Part shown: positions 52,894-60,709 of the stretch, piece by piece
Layout of the letters: each line of letters begins with the position of its first letter
Position numbering within the stretch: the first letter of the stretch is position 1
Assembly (NCBI GenBank): GCA_002842735.1
Contig: PHEB01000019.1
Coordinates: 31,326 to 95,325 of the forward strand
Source of the DNA: Alphaproteobacteria bacterium HGW-Alphaproteobacteria-7
Lineage (GTDB): Bacteria > Pseudomonadota > Alphaproteobacteria > Sphingomonadales > Sphingomonadaceae
Direction: 5' to 3'
DNA: 64,000 nt
Program-made: the position numbers and the translations under genes
Notes under the pieces: generated by a model
Told to the model about the DNA's origin: nothing
The model's input: the letters and a program-made list of their open reading frames with translations, nothing else
Databases searched by the model: none

Positions 52894-52933
52894 GGTCAAC
52901 ACAATATGAAACGGTGTTGACCACGTGTTGACC
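52894..52933. promoter_or_regulatory. Triple half-site array GGTCAACAC / GTGTTGACC
   Basis: GGTCAACAC (52894-52902) and GTGTTGACC (52914-52922) form a perfect 9-bp inverted repeat over 11 bases. GTGTTGACC recurs directly at 52925-52933, 11 bases from the previous copy, about one helical turn. This looks like a cooperative operator. It lies downstream of the MFS gene and of the tRNA-Gly, with no obvious promoter attached, so the regulated gene is uncertain. Confidence 0.45.
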
Positions 52934-52999
52934 AGCGCAAATCGAGAGACCAACAGTCCTTCGCCAACTGGCATAAATTCATGTTTTCATGGAGAAAAC

Positions 53000-53074
53000 T
53001 GGAGCGGGCGAAGGGATTCGAACCCTCGACCCCAACCTTGGCAAGGTTGTGCTCTACCCCTGAGCTACGCCCGC
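53000..53074 (-). tRNA. tRNA-Gly (anticodon GCC)
   Basis: On the minus strand the sequence folds into a full cloverleaf. The 7-bp acceptor stem GCGGGCG/CGCCCGC lies at 53068-53074 and 53004-53010. The D-arm is GCTCAGGGGTAGAGC, the anticodon arm CAACC TTGCCAA GGTTG with anticodon GCC at 53040-53042, and the T-arm GAGGGTTCGAATCCCTT. Discriminator is U (53003) and the 3' CCA is encoded (53000-53002). The gene is isolated between the MFS and thioredoxin genes. No integrase or repeated tRNA end is seen nearby. Confidence 0.97.
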
Positions 53075-53295
53075 TCACTGGCGCTGGCAGAAACCGAAAC
53101 AAGCGCGGTATCTGCCGGAGAGGCGGGGCGATTAGCAGTGCCTTGTCGGGGCTGCAAGCGCAAAATTGGGCCAATTGGGGCTTGATCGCAGGCCTGTGAG
53201 CGGCCAGCACGGGTTGCCCGCTTCACATCTGCGCCGAACGCCCCACATTGGGGCAACAACGACGCAGCCACACAGCAAGACACAGGAGCTTTCCA

Positions 53296-54234
53296 TTGGC
53301 CAGCATGGGACTCAACATCGACGAACAAAAAGCGGTCGAACGCTTCCGCAAGGACGTGGTCGATCCGTCGCAGACCAGCCTCGTCATCGTCGATTTCTGG
53401 GCCGAATGGTGCGGGCCGTGCAAGGCGCTGACCCCGGTGCTGGAAAAGGTCGCGGGCGAATATGCCGACAAGGGCGTGGTGCTGGCGAAGATCAATGTCG
53501 ATGAAGAACAATTCATCGCCGCGCAGTTCCAGGTGCGATCAATCCCGACGGTCTATGCGATGTTTCAGGGGCAGCCGGTCGCCGATCTGACCAGCGCACG
53601 CACCGAAACGCAGCTCAAGGCAGCTATCGACCAGTTGCTGACGCAATTGCCGGTGCAGGCGGGTGCCGCCGGTGCTGCGCCGCCGCAGGGGCCTTCGCCA
53701 GAGGAGATCGCGCAGTTCATCAAGCTGGGTGACGAGGCGCTGTCGACTGGCGATCCGCAGCGCGCGGCGAGCATCTTTGCCCAGATCACCGAATTCGCGC
53801 CCGATAATGCCCCCGCCCACGCCGGGCTGGTGCGCGCGCTGGTGCAATTGGGTGAGGTCGAACAGGCCCATCAGGTGATGCAGGTGATTGACGCCGATCC
53901 GCGGCTTGCCACCGATCCGGCGATGGCGGGGGCAAAAAGCGCGCTGGAACTGGCAGGCACCAGGGTTGATGATGGTGAGCTTGCCGCGCTGCGCGACGCG
54001 GCGGCTGCAAAGCCTGACGATATGGACGCGCAGTTCGCCTTTGCCGAGGCTGCCTTTGCCGCTGGCGCGCGCGATGAGGCGGCCGGCACGCTGCTGGCAA
54101 TGGTCGCCACTGACCGCGAGTGGAACGAAGGCGCGGCGCGCGCAAAACTGCTCAAGATATTTGAAGCGATCGGGCTTGAGGATGAATGGGTGGTCGCAAC
54201 CCGCCGCCGCCTGTCGCGCGTGTTGTTCGGTTGA
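53296..54234 (+). CDS. CnoX/YbbN-like chaperone: thioredoxin domain with tetratricopeptide-like C-terminus
   Basis: The 312-aa product starts at TTG 53296, which has ACAGGAG at the correct distance; an ATG three codons on is too far. The N-terminal thioredoxin domain has SLVIVDFWAEWCGPCKALTPVLEKVA with an intact CGPC, plus VRSIPTVYAMFQGQPV (cis-Pro). A Pro/Ala linker leads to about 170 residues of TPR-like helices (LGDEALSTGDPQRAASIFAQITEFAPDNAPAHAGLVRAL). CnoX-like proteins hold unfolded clients under oxidative stress and hand them to GroEL. It is followed 11 bases later by the Lon-domain gene. Confidence 0.9.
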   Translation: MASMGLNIDEQKAVERFRKDVVDPSQTSLVIVDFWAEWCGPCKALTPVLEKVAGEYADKGVVLAKINVDEEQFIAAQFQVRSIPTVYAMFQGQPVADLTSARTETQLKAAIDQLLTQLPVQAGAAGAAPPQGPSPEEIAQFIKLGDEALSTGDPQRAASIFAQITEFAPDNAPAHAGLVRALVQLGEVEQAHQVMQVIDADPRLATDPAMAGAKSALELAGTRVDDGELAALRDAAAAKPDDMDAQFAFAEAAFAAGARDEAAGTLLAMVATDREWNEGAARAKLLKIFEAIGLEDEWVVATRRRLSRVLFG

Positions 54235-54245
54235 GCGCAGCGGTC

Positions 54246-54857
54246 ATGTCCAGACGCCTCTCGATCTTCCCGCTCACCGGCGCGGTGCTGTTCCCCGGAA
54301 TGCAACTGCCGCTGCATATCTTTGAACCGCGTTATCGTGCGCTGGTCAGCGATGCGTTGATCCGTGATCGGCAGATCGCGATGATTCAGCCGCAGCGTGC
54401 CATCGAAGGCGCGCCGCTGTTCAGCGTCGGCTGCGTCGGGCGGATTGGTGAGGTGCAGGCGATGGATGACGGGCGCTACAACATCGCATTGGAAGGCGTC
54501 GCCCGGTTCCGGCTGGTGCGCGAGTTGGAGGTCACCACCGCATTCCGCCAGATCGAGGCGGATATTTATGACGAGGACGAGGACGAAACCCTGACCCACG
54601 CCCAGCGCGGCGGGTTTGAACGTGAGGCACGCGCCTTTGCCGATGCGCAAGGGTACAGCGTCGACTGGGATTCGGTGGAGCGGCTGGATGATCGTTCGCT
54701 GATCAACGGGGTGTCGCAGATCGCCCCGTTCGATCCGGCCAGCAAACAGGCGTTGCTGGAGGCCGAAACGCTGACCGACCGCTGCGAATTGCTGGTGCAG
54801 CTAATGCAGTTCTATGGCCGCACCGATGGCGGCGAGGAAATCGTGACGCTGCAATAA
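54246..54857 (+). CDS. Lon-substrate-binding-domain (LON N) protein
   Basis: The 203-aa product starts at ATG 54246. RRLSIFPLTGAVLFPGMQLPLHIFEPRYRALVSDALIRDRQIAMI matches the Lon N-domain, with GCVGRIGEVQAMDDGRYNIALEGVARFRL following. No ATPase or protease domain is present, so it is a stand-alone LON-N (YcaP/LAN-type) protein. The C-terminal SVERLDDRSLINGVSQIAPFDPASKQALLEA is conserved too. It may deliver or protect substrates of a protease. It lies in tandem with the CnoX-like gene, consistent with protein quality control. Confidence 0.9.
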   Translation: MSRRLSIFPLTGAVLFPGMQLPLHIFEPRYRALVSDALIRDRQIAMIQPQRAIEGAPLFSVGCVGRIGEVQAMDDGRYNIALEGVARFRLVRELEVTTAFRQIEADIYDEDEDETLTHAQRGGFEREARAFADAQGYSVDWDSVERLDDRSLINGVSQIAPFDPASKQALLEAETLTDRCELLVQLMQFYGRTDGGEEIVTLQ

Positions 54858-54866
54858 GCAGGATCG

Positions 54867-57824
54867 TCATCCGACGTCGGCGGTGCCCCGGCGTGACAAT
54901 TGGCGCGAATACACCCAGCCAATCCCGATCAGGCTGAAACCCAGCGCCATGAAGCTGGCGATCCGCAACAGCCCTTCAAGCCCGGCGGCGTCGATCAGGA
55001 ACACCTTGACCACTGCGGCCAGCATCAGCACCAGCGAACCGATCCGCCAACTGCGCAAGGCCCGCCACGATCCCCACCACAGGAAACCGAGCGCCAGCAC
55101 GATGCCGAGCAGCGAGATCAGCAGGCTTTCGGTCTGACCGACCGTGCGCGATGTTAACACCGATCCGGCAAACACCTGCCGCAGCAGCGAATAGGCCAGC
55201 AACGAGAGCAGTGCCATCGTCACCGCATCAATGGCGTGCAGCACCGCCGCCGGGGCATTCGCCCACTGCACCTGCACCAGCCACAGCGCGGCGATGGCAG
55301 TGAAATAGGCGAGCGTCAGCCAGTTGGCGATCGGGGTCGGCCCAACGTGCTGCACACCCAGCAGCGGATTGTGCAGCACCAGCGTGAACCACCCGAAATG
55401 CAGCAGCGTGGCGGCGATCAGGCCAAGGCTGACCGGGCGCCCCAGAGCCGCAGGCAGGCGTTGCCCCGCGCCATAGGCAGCAAGCACCAGCGCCGCCTGC
55501 CAGATGCTGCGTTCGGCCATGCCGTAATGTTCGAACTGGAACAGCGAGGTGATGGCGAACAGCTGTTTGTAAAGGCTGTGCAGCGCGATCCCGCCGATCA
55601 GGCCAAGCGCGATTCGCACCGCCGCGCGGAAATCGCTTCGCCGATCCTGCCCTTTCCAGACCAGCACCACGAGCACCGTCGCCAGCGGCGCGATGCGCAA
55701 TGCCAGGTCAGCCAGTGCGATGACGGCATCGGCCAGGAACGGGTCACCGACCAGCGCCAGCAATCCGGCGGTCGCCCATGTCGCGAGCGGCACCAGCGCC
55801 CACGCTGCAGTGATGGCGAGTGCAGCCGTCCACGCGGCGCTGCGGGCGGGCTGGATCAGGAACAGCCCCGCTGCCCCCGCTGCGGCGATCCATGCCAGCG
55901 GCGCGCTCGGCACGATCTGGGCGATCACGCCGTAGAATAGCGCGACGGCAAATGCCTCCCCCACGCCGCGTGCTGCGGGTTGGCGGGCGATCAGCGCTAA
56001 CCCGGCAAACGGCGCGGCGGCGGCAGCCCAGCGGATCACCGCACGCAGCATGTCGGTATCCTGCGGAATGTCGCCAAGGTGGGAGACTTCGGCTGCGAAT
56101 CCCGGCGTCACCGCCAGAGCGGTCAGCGTTATTGCCGCGCCTGCCCATGCCGCGCTGTGCAGCGCCAGCGCATCGCGCCGCCAGTAACACCGCAATAGCG
56201 GCGTACAGACCGCCGCCGCCATCACCGGGGCCAGCCAAGCCGGGGTCAGCAGCAGCAGCGCCGCAAACGCCAGCAAGGCTGCGGGTGCCAGCAGGATCAG
56301 CGCCTTGCGCGTCTCAGCCTGCTCACCCCGCCGCCACAACAGCGCGAAGGCTGCGCCCGGCAGCAACGCAAGCCCCGCCATCGCCGCCGCCAGCACCGGC
56401 TCAGTCGCCTGCGCGCCCCAGCTGCCATAGCGGGTATAGATGACGATCCCCATGATCAGGCTGACCGCTGCCAATTGTGCCAGATCGAGCAGTTTGGCCC
56501 GTCCGAGCCATTGATGGGCGAGCGGCACTCCCGCGAAGATTACCACCATTGCCGCAGCCACCAGCGCATAGAACTGCGTATCGGGTTCGGGCCAGATGAT
56601 CAGCAGCCACAACCCCAGCCCAGCCGCCACCAACGTTCCCAGCCGTAGCGGCTCGAACCGCCAGCCCAGCCCGGCTAGGCCTGCGGCGATCAGCAGATAC
56701 AGCCCCCAGGTCAGCGGCGCGAACCCGGCAGTGCTGACCAGCACCGCCATCTGCAAAGTCGCCAGCGCGCCGGCAGCAAGGTGCGGCAGACGCGGGCCAG
56801 CATTCCTTGAATGGAGGAGCGCGGGCAAAACCGTGCCCAGCACGATCAGATAGACCCCCAGCGCGGCGAAATCCGAACTGCTGGAAACGCCCGCAAACAT
56901 CATCAACGCGCCCCAGCCCAGCCCGGCGGCCAGCGCGGCATATCCCAGCCAAGGACGGCGCTGCGCCTGACCGCTCCACGCCAGCCCGCCGGTGATCAGC
57001 GCAAGGTAGAACGATAGCAGCGGCACATTGGCGCTATCGCTATCGACCAGCAACGGCGCCGCAAACCCGCCGACCAGCCCGATCACCGCACTTGGCAAGC
57101 CGAACCGGAACGACAGCGCCATCGCCGCCGCCGTTACAATCGCCAGCCCAACGAATGCAGTGCCGGCGCCGATCAGGCCATAGGCCGTGCCCGCCAGATA
57201 GAATGCGCCATACAACGTGGCGAGCCCGGCCCCGGCCAGCGCTTGCCGCACACGCGGATCGCGCAGGCGGCCTTCCAGCCGGAACGCCGCCTCTGCCCCC
57301 GCCAGTAATGCCAGCCCGAACATAAAGCTCAACGCGACCCTTACCATAGGGGTCATCAGGCCCGCCTCAATCGCGAAGCGGACAAGGAATATTCCGGCGA
57401 TGGCCAGCGCAAAACCGCCGCCCCAGATCGGTAGCTGGCGCCCGAAGATATCCTCGAAATCGAAGGCAAAGCCGCGGGGCGGTTCGGCCACCATCGCCTC
57501 ATCAGACGGGGCGGCATAGGCCCTGGCTGGTTCGGCGGCGACCAGGTCGGTTGGCACAATTGGTTCTGTACCCAGCGGCGCGGGAGTCAGCTCCGGCGGA
57601 GGAGGGGCAATCTCCCCGATTACGGGCGCAGGCTCAGCCTCGCGCGGCGCAGCGGGCACGGCTTCGCGGGCGGGAAAGTCACTGGCAGGCGCGGATGATG
57701 CAGGGTCGAAGCGCAACCGATCAAGCTTGCGCGAAAGGTCGTAGACTTGGCGTTCAAGCTTGCCAATCCGCACCCACGAGGCCGCGATCAGTCCACCGAA
57801 CAGAAGGATGAAGAAAAAATCCAT
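54867..57824 (-). CDS. DUF2339 family large membrane protein
   Basis: The 985-aa product starts at ATG 57824 (MDFFFILLFGGLIAASWVRIGKLERQVYDLSRKL). After one N-terminal helix and a coiled-coil segment there is a Pro/Ala/Glu-rich cytoplasmic linker (about residues 50-140), then some 25 hydrophobic helices rich in Ala/Leu. GFALAIAGIFLVRFAIEAGLMTP and FEHYGMAERSIWQAALVLAAYGAG resemble the DUF2339 family. Its function is unknown. It converges on the Lon-domain gene with 9 bases between their stops. Confidence 0.85.
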   Translation of the reverse strand: MDFFFILLFGGLIAASWVRIGKLERQVYDLSRKLDRLRFDPASSAPASDFPAREAVPAAPREAEPAPVIGEIAPPPPELTPAPLGTEPIVPTDLVAAEPARAYAAPSDEAMVAEPPRGFAFDFEDIFGRQLPIWGGGFALAIAGIFLVRFAIEAGLMTPMVRVALSFMFGLALLAGAEAAFRLEGRLRDPRVRQALAGAGLATLYGAFYLAGTAYGLIGAGTAFVGLAIVTAAAMALSFRFGLPSAVIGLVGGFAAPLLVDSDSANVPLLSFYLALITGGLAWSGQAQRRPWLGYAALAAGLGWGALMMFAGVSSSSDFAALGVYLIVLGTVLPALLHSRNAGPRLPHLAAGALATLQMAVLVSTAGFAPLTWGLYLLIAAGLAGLGWRFEPLRLGTLVAAGLGLWLLIIWPEPDTQFYALVAAAMVVIFAGVPLAHQWLGRAKLLDLAQLAAVSLIMGIVIYTRYGSWGAQATEPVLAAAMAGLALLPGAAFALLWRRGEQAETRKALILLAPAALLAFAALLLLTPAWLAPVMAAAVCTPLLRCYWRRDALALHSAAWAGAAITLTALAVTPGFAAEVSHLGDIPQDTDMLRAVIRWAAAAAPFAGLALIARQPAARGVGEAFAVALFYGVIAQIVPSAPLAWIAAAGAAGLFLIQPARSAAWTAALAITAAWALVPLATWATAGLLALVGDPFLADAVIALADLALRIAPLATVLVVLVWKGQDRRSDFRAAVRIALGLIGGIALHSLYKQLFAITSLFQFEHYGMAERSIWQAALVLAAYGAGQRLPAALGRPVSLGLIAATLLHFGWFTLVLHNPLLGVQHVGPTPIANWLTLAYFTAIAALWLVQVQWANAPAAVLHAIDAVTMALLSLLAYSLLRQVFAGSVLTSRTVGQTESLLISLLGIVLALGFLWWGSWRALRSWRIGSLVLMLAAVVKVFLIDAAGLEGLLRIASFMALGFSLIGIGWVYSRQLSRRGTADVG

Positions 57825-57927
57825 GGCCCCTCTGCACGTAATCACCGAGCCGCCGCTGATATGCAATCACTAACTTTCTGGCAGCGCATCAACTTCTCAG
57901 GACGCGACACCCCCTCCCGCAAGCAAA

Positions 57928-57955
57928 AAGCCCGGAACCTTGCGGCTCCGGGCTT
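57928..57955 (-). terminator. Intrinsic terminator of the flagellin gene
   Basis: On the minus strand AAGCCCGGAGCC pairs with GGTTCCGGGCTT (one mismatch) over a 4-base loop, and the transcript continues with TTTTTGC. It lies about 37 bases beyond the flagellin stop. It forms a standard rho-independent terminator. Confidence 0.8.
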
Positions 57956-57991
57956 GCTTTCCCGCTTGGGGGGAGCGGGGGGAGTGGGGGT

Positions 57992-58822
57992 TTACCGCAG
58001 CAGCGACAACACGTTCTGCTGCGACTGATTGGCCTGCGCCAGCATCGCGGTGGACGCCTGGCCGAGGATCTGCGCCTTGGCGAGCGCGGTGGTTTCCGCC
58101 GAGAAATCGGCATCCATGATCCGCGAACGGGCATCGGTCAGGTTGGTCGAAACGTTGGTGAGGTTGTTCACCGCTGATTCCAAGCGGTTCTGACCGGCAC
58201 CCAACGTGGCACGCGAGGTCGAAATCGTCGCGATGTCAGCGTCGATATCGGCCAGCGCGGCGCGGGCCGCAGTACCATCCGTGCCGGAGACGTCGAACGA
58301 ACCGGCCACACCGCCGCCCGAAGTCAGCGCGGTCAGATCGGCAAGCGCAAGATCGACCGTATCGACATCATTCGCACCGGCAAGGATCGTGACCGATGTG
58401 GTCGTGCCGTCAAACAGGGCAACGCCGTTGAATTCGGTATTCGCCACGACCTGGCCGATCTGGGCGGTCAATTCGTCAACTTCGATCTGGATGCTGTCGC
58501 GGTCGGTATCACGGAAGGTATCCGAACCCGCCTGCACGGCCAGTTCACGAACACGCTGGAGCATGTTGGTCACTTCGTTGAGCGCGCCTTCAGCGGTCTG
58601 GGCCAGGCTGATGCCGTCATTGGCGTTGCGCACGCCCTGCGCCATGCCGCGGATCTGCGAGGTCATCGAAGCGGCAATCGCAAGCCCGGCGGCGTCGTCG
58701 GATGCGCTATTGATACGGCTGCCGGTTGAAAGGCGTTCCATCGCCGAACCGAGCATGTTGTTAGCCTGAACGCCAGCATTGGTTGCGCGCAGGGCCGAGA
58801 TATTGGTGTTGATTACAGACAT
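57992..58822 (-). CDS. fliC: Flagellin
   Basis: The 276-aa product has the conserved N-terminal D0/D1 ([59 protein letters not shown]). The C-terminal D1/D0 is [61 protein letters not shown]. The central hypervariable domain is very short (about 90 residues), as in alphaproteobacterial flagellins. Only one flagellin gene is seen in the window. Expression probably depends on the candidate sigma-28 promoter at 58879-58905 or on the FlbD-like activator encoded nearby. Confidence 0.96.
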   Translation of the reverse strand: MSVINTNISALRATNAGVQANNMLGSAMERLSTGSRINSASDDAAGLAIAASMTSQIRGMAQGVRNANDGISLAQTAEGALNEVTNMLQRVRELAVQAGSDTFRDTDRDSIQIEVDELTAQIGQVVANTEFNGVALFDGTTTSVTILAGANDVDTVDLALADLTALTSGGGVAGSFDVSGTDGTAARAALADIDADIATISTSRATLGAGQNRLESAVNNLTNVSTNLTDARSRIMDADFSAETTALAKAQILGQASTAMLAQANQSQQNVLSLLR

Positions 58823-58878
58823 TGTTCAAACTCCCGAATGGTCTTGCAGGACGAACAGGCCCGTCGCTGCTGGCCAAT

Positions 58879-58905
58879 AGAGCGGCAGCCTGCCGGGATG
58901 TTTAA
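58879..58905 (-). promoter_or_regulatory. Possible sigma-28 (FliA) promoter of flagellin
   Basis: Minus strand: TTAAACAT (58905-58898), 11 bases, GCCGCTCT (58886-58879). The sigma-28 consensus is TAAAGTTT, 11 bases, GCCGATAA, so spacing is exact and 4-5 bases of each box agree. It would give an untranslated leader of about 50 bases before the fliC start. A sigma-54 site was looked for in the same region and not found. Confidence 0.4.
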
Positions 58906-59090
58906 GCCTGCCGGAATATCATTGTGTTTCATTGGTCTGGAAGCACCCATCGGTGCCGCGCGCATCGGGACGCGGTGTTTGTCTTCGCCCATCACCCCCT
59001 CGGCTAGGTGATGCTACGGGGGCTTAAATTTGCCATATCTGCAGCGTCCCGGCGGCATTGTTTTGCCGTTAACTCACAACAGGGGCGATC

Positions 59091-60350
59091 ATGACAACAC
59101 CAGCCAGCACCGCAGCGCGCGCCAATACCGGCCATACGACGCTGATCGGGATGACCATGCCGCTGATGGGCGGGCGCTGGCAGCGTGACCGGATTGTGCT
59201 GGGCGCTCCGCCGGCGCGTGCGGGCGGCGGGATGATGGCAATCGATCTGGCGCATTCCGATACGCCCGCACTGGCGCTGACCGGGCCGCAGCGCGCCTCG
59301 CTGAGCTATGATCCGGCGGCGCTGGCGGATGCGCGCGCGGCGCTGATGGCGGTTTCGGCGCAGGGCGGCTGGCCGATTGCGGTCGATCCGCAATCGCTGG
59401 CGCTGCTGACGCTGGCCGAACGCGTCGCGGCGAGCGAGATTCCCGTGCTGCTCGAAGGGCCGACCGGTACCGGCAAGGAAGTGCTGGCGCAATTCATTCA
59501 TCGCCTTTCGCCGCGCGCCGATGGGCCGTTTGTCGCGGTCAATTGCGCCGCGATGCCCGAAGCCATGCTCGAAGCGCTGCTGTTCGGCCACAAGAAAGGC
59601 GCGTTTACCGGCGCGTCCGACGCGGGCGAAGGATTGTTCCGCGCGGCGGACAAGGGCACGCTGCTGCTCGATGAAATCGGCGAATTGCCGCTGGCCTTGC
59701 AGGCCAAGCTGCTGCGCGCGTTGCAGGAAGGCGAGGTCTTGCCGCTCGGCGCAACCCGCCCGACCACGGTTGATGTGCGGGTGATCGCCTGCACCAACCG
59801 GCATCTTTCTGCCGAGGTCGAAGCGGGGCGCTTCCGCGAAGACCTGCTGTATCGCCTCAATGTCTTCCCCTTGGCCCTGCCCGCGCTGCGTGATCGGCCC
59901 AGCGATATTGCCGCGCTCGCCTTTGGAATGCTGCTGCGCCATGCGGCAGCGCCTGGGCGGCCGGGGTGGATTAACCGCGCGGCGCTCAGCCTGCTCGAAG
60001 CGCACGCATGGCCCGGCAATGTCCGCGAGTTAGAAAATGTCATCCGCCGCGCAATTTTGCTGGCCGATGGCGCGGGCGTGATCACGCCTGAACATATCGT
60101 GTTTGACACCGCCGTGCGGCCAGTAATCGATAACAGCGCAGGCGAGGCCCCGGCGCGGGGCATGATGGCGCGTTCGCTGTCGGACGTGGCATTCGCATCG
60201 GAAGCGCGGGCGATCATGGATACGCTGGCCAATCACGCCGGCAACCGCGCCGCAACCGCACGCAGTCTGGGCATTTCCGAACGCACCTTGCGTTACCGCC
60301 TTGCCTCGATGCGGGGCGCAGGGATGCTCGCCGCAGGAGGCGCGGCATGA
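59091..60350 (+). CDS. Sigma-54-dependent activator of flagellar genes (FlbD/FleQ-like, no receiver domain)
   Basis: The 419-aa product starts at ATG 59091 (ribosome site AGGGGCG). The AAA+ domain has VLLEGPTGTGKE (Walker A, 119-130), GAFTGA (170-175, sigma-54 contact), TLLLDEIGE (Walker B, 190-198) and an arginine finger region REDLLYRLNVFPLALPALRDR. A Fis-type HTH ends it (NRAATARSLGISERTLRYRLASM, about 388-410). The first 100 residues lack phosphoacceptor Asp and receiver pattern. The 4-base overlap with fliE places it at the head of the flagellar operon. Confidence 0.9.
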   Translation: MTTPASTAARANTGHTTLIGMTMPLMGGRWQRDRIVLGAPPARAGGGMMAIDLAHSDTPALALTGPQRASLSYDPAALADARAALMAVSAQGGWPIAVDPQSLALLTLAERVAASEIPVLLEGPTGTGKEVLAQFIHRLSPRADGPFVAVNCAAMPEAMLEALLFGHKKGAFTGASDAGEGLFRAADKGTLLLDEIGELPLALQAKLLRALQEGEVLPLGATRPTTVDVRVIACTNRHLSAEVEAGRFREDLLYRLNVFPLALPALRDRPSDIAALAFGMLLRHAAAPGRPGWINRAALSLLEAHAWPGNVRELENVIRRAILLADGAGVITPEHIVFDTAVRPVIDNSAGEAPARGMMARSLSDVAFASEARAIMDTLANHAGNRAATARSLGISERTLRYRLASMRGAGMLAAGGAA

Positions 60351-60706
60351 GCGGGATTGGCTCCGGTTTTGGCGTGCAGAACGTGATGGCGCTGCGCCAG
60401 CAGGTGCTGGAGCGCAGCAACGCCCTGCGCGAAGTGCGCGCGGCGAGCGAGAATGGGCAGCTTGGCGCGCCAACGCAAGCCCCCGGCGCGGGCTTTGCCA
60501 GCACGCTGACCACGGCGCTGGACAAGGTCAACGCGGTGCAGATGCGCGCGGGCGATATGCAGGTTGCCTATGAACGCGGGCAGGTGACTGACATCGCGCA
60601 GGTGATGCTGGCGCGTCAGGAAGCGGGCGTCGCGTTTGAAGCAACCTTGCAGGTGCGCAACAAACTGCTGTCTGCCTATCAAGACATCATGCGGATGGGG
60701 GGCTGA
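60347..60706 (+). CDS. fliE: Flagellar hook-basal body protein FliE
   Basis: The 119-aa product has the conserved C-terminus FASTLTTALDKVNAVQMRAGDMQVAYERGQVTDIAQVMLARQEAGVAFEATLQVRNKLLSAYQDIMRM of FliE (D-x-x-x-V-M and V-R-N-K-L-L-x-A-Y-x-x-I-M). It joins the MS ring to the rod. The start overlaps the regulator stop (ATGA), and its stop is 3 bases from the fliF start. Confidence 0.95.
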   Translation: MSGIGSGFGVQNVMALRQQVLERSNALREVRAASENGQLGAPTQAPGAGFASTLTTALDKVNAVQMRAGDMQVAYERGQVTDIAQVMLARQEAGVAFEATLQVRNKLLSAYQDIMRMGG

Positions 60707-60709
60707 TAA

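Noticed and set aside
53000..53074. tRNA-Gly as attachment site of an integrated element
   Set aside because: No integrase gene and no repeat of the tRNA 3' end was found in the surrounding sequence.
59060..59080. Sigma-54-like promoter (CGGCAT...TTGCC) before the flagellar activator gene
   Set aside because: The distance between GG and GC elements is 9 bases rather than the required 10, so RpoN binding is unlikely.
59004..60005. Long open frame of 333 codons on the minus strand opposite the sigma-54 activator gene
   Set aside because: It is Arg/Gln-rich with no domain pattern and mirrors an obvious AAA+ gene; high GC content makes such opposite frames common.
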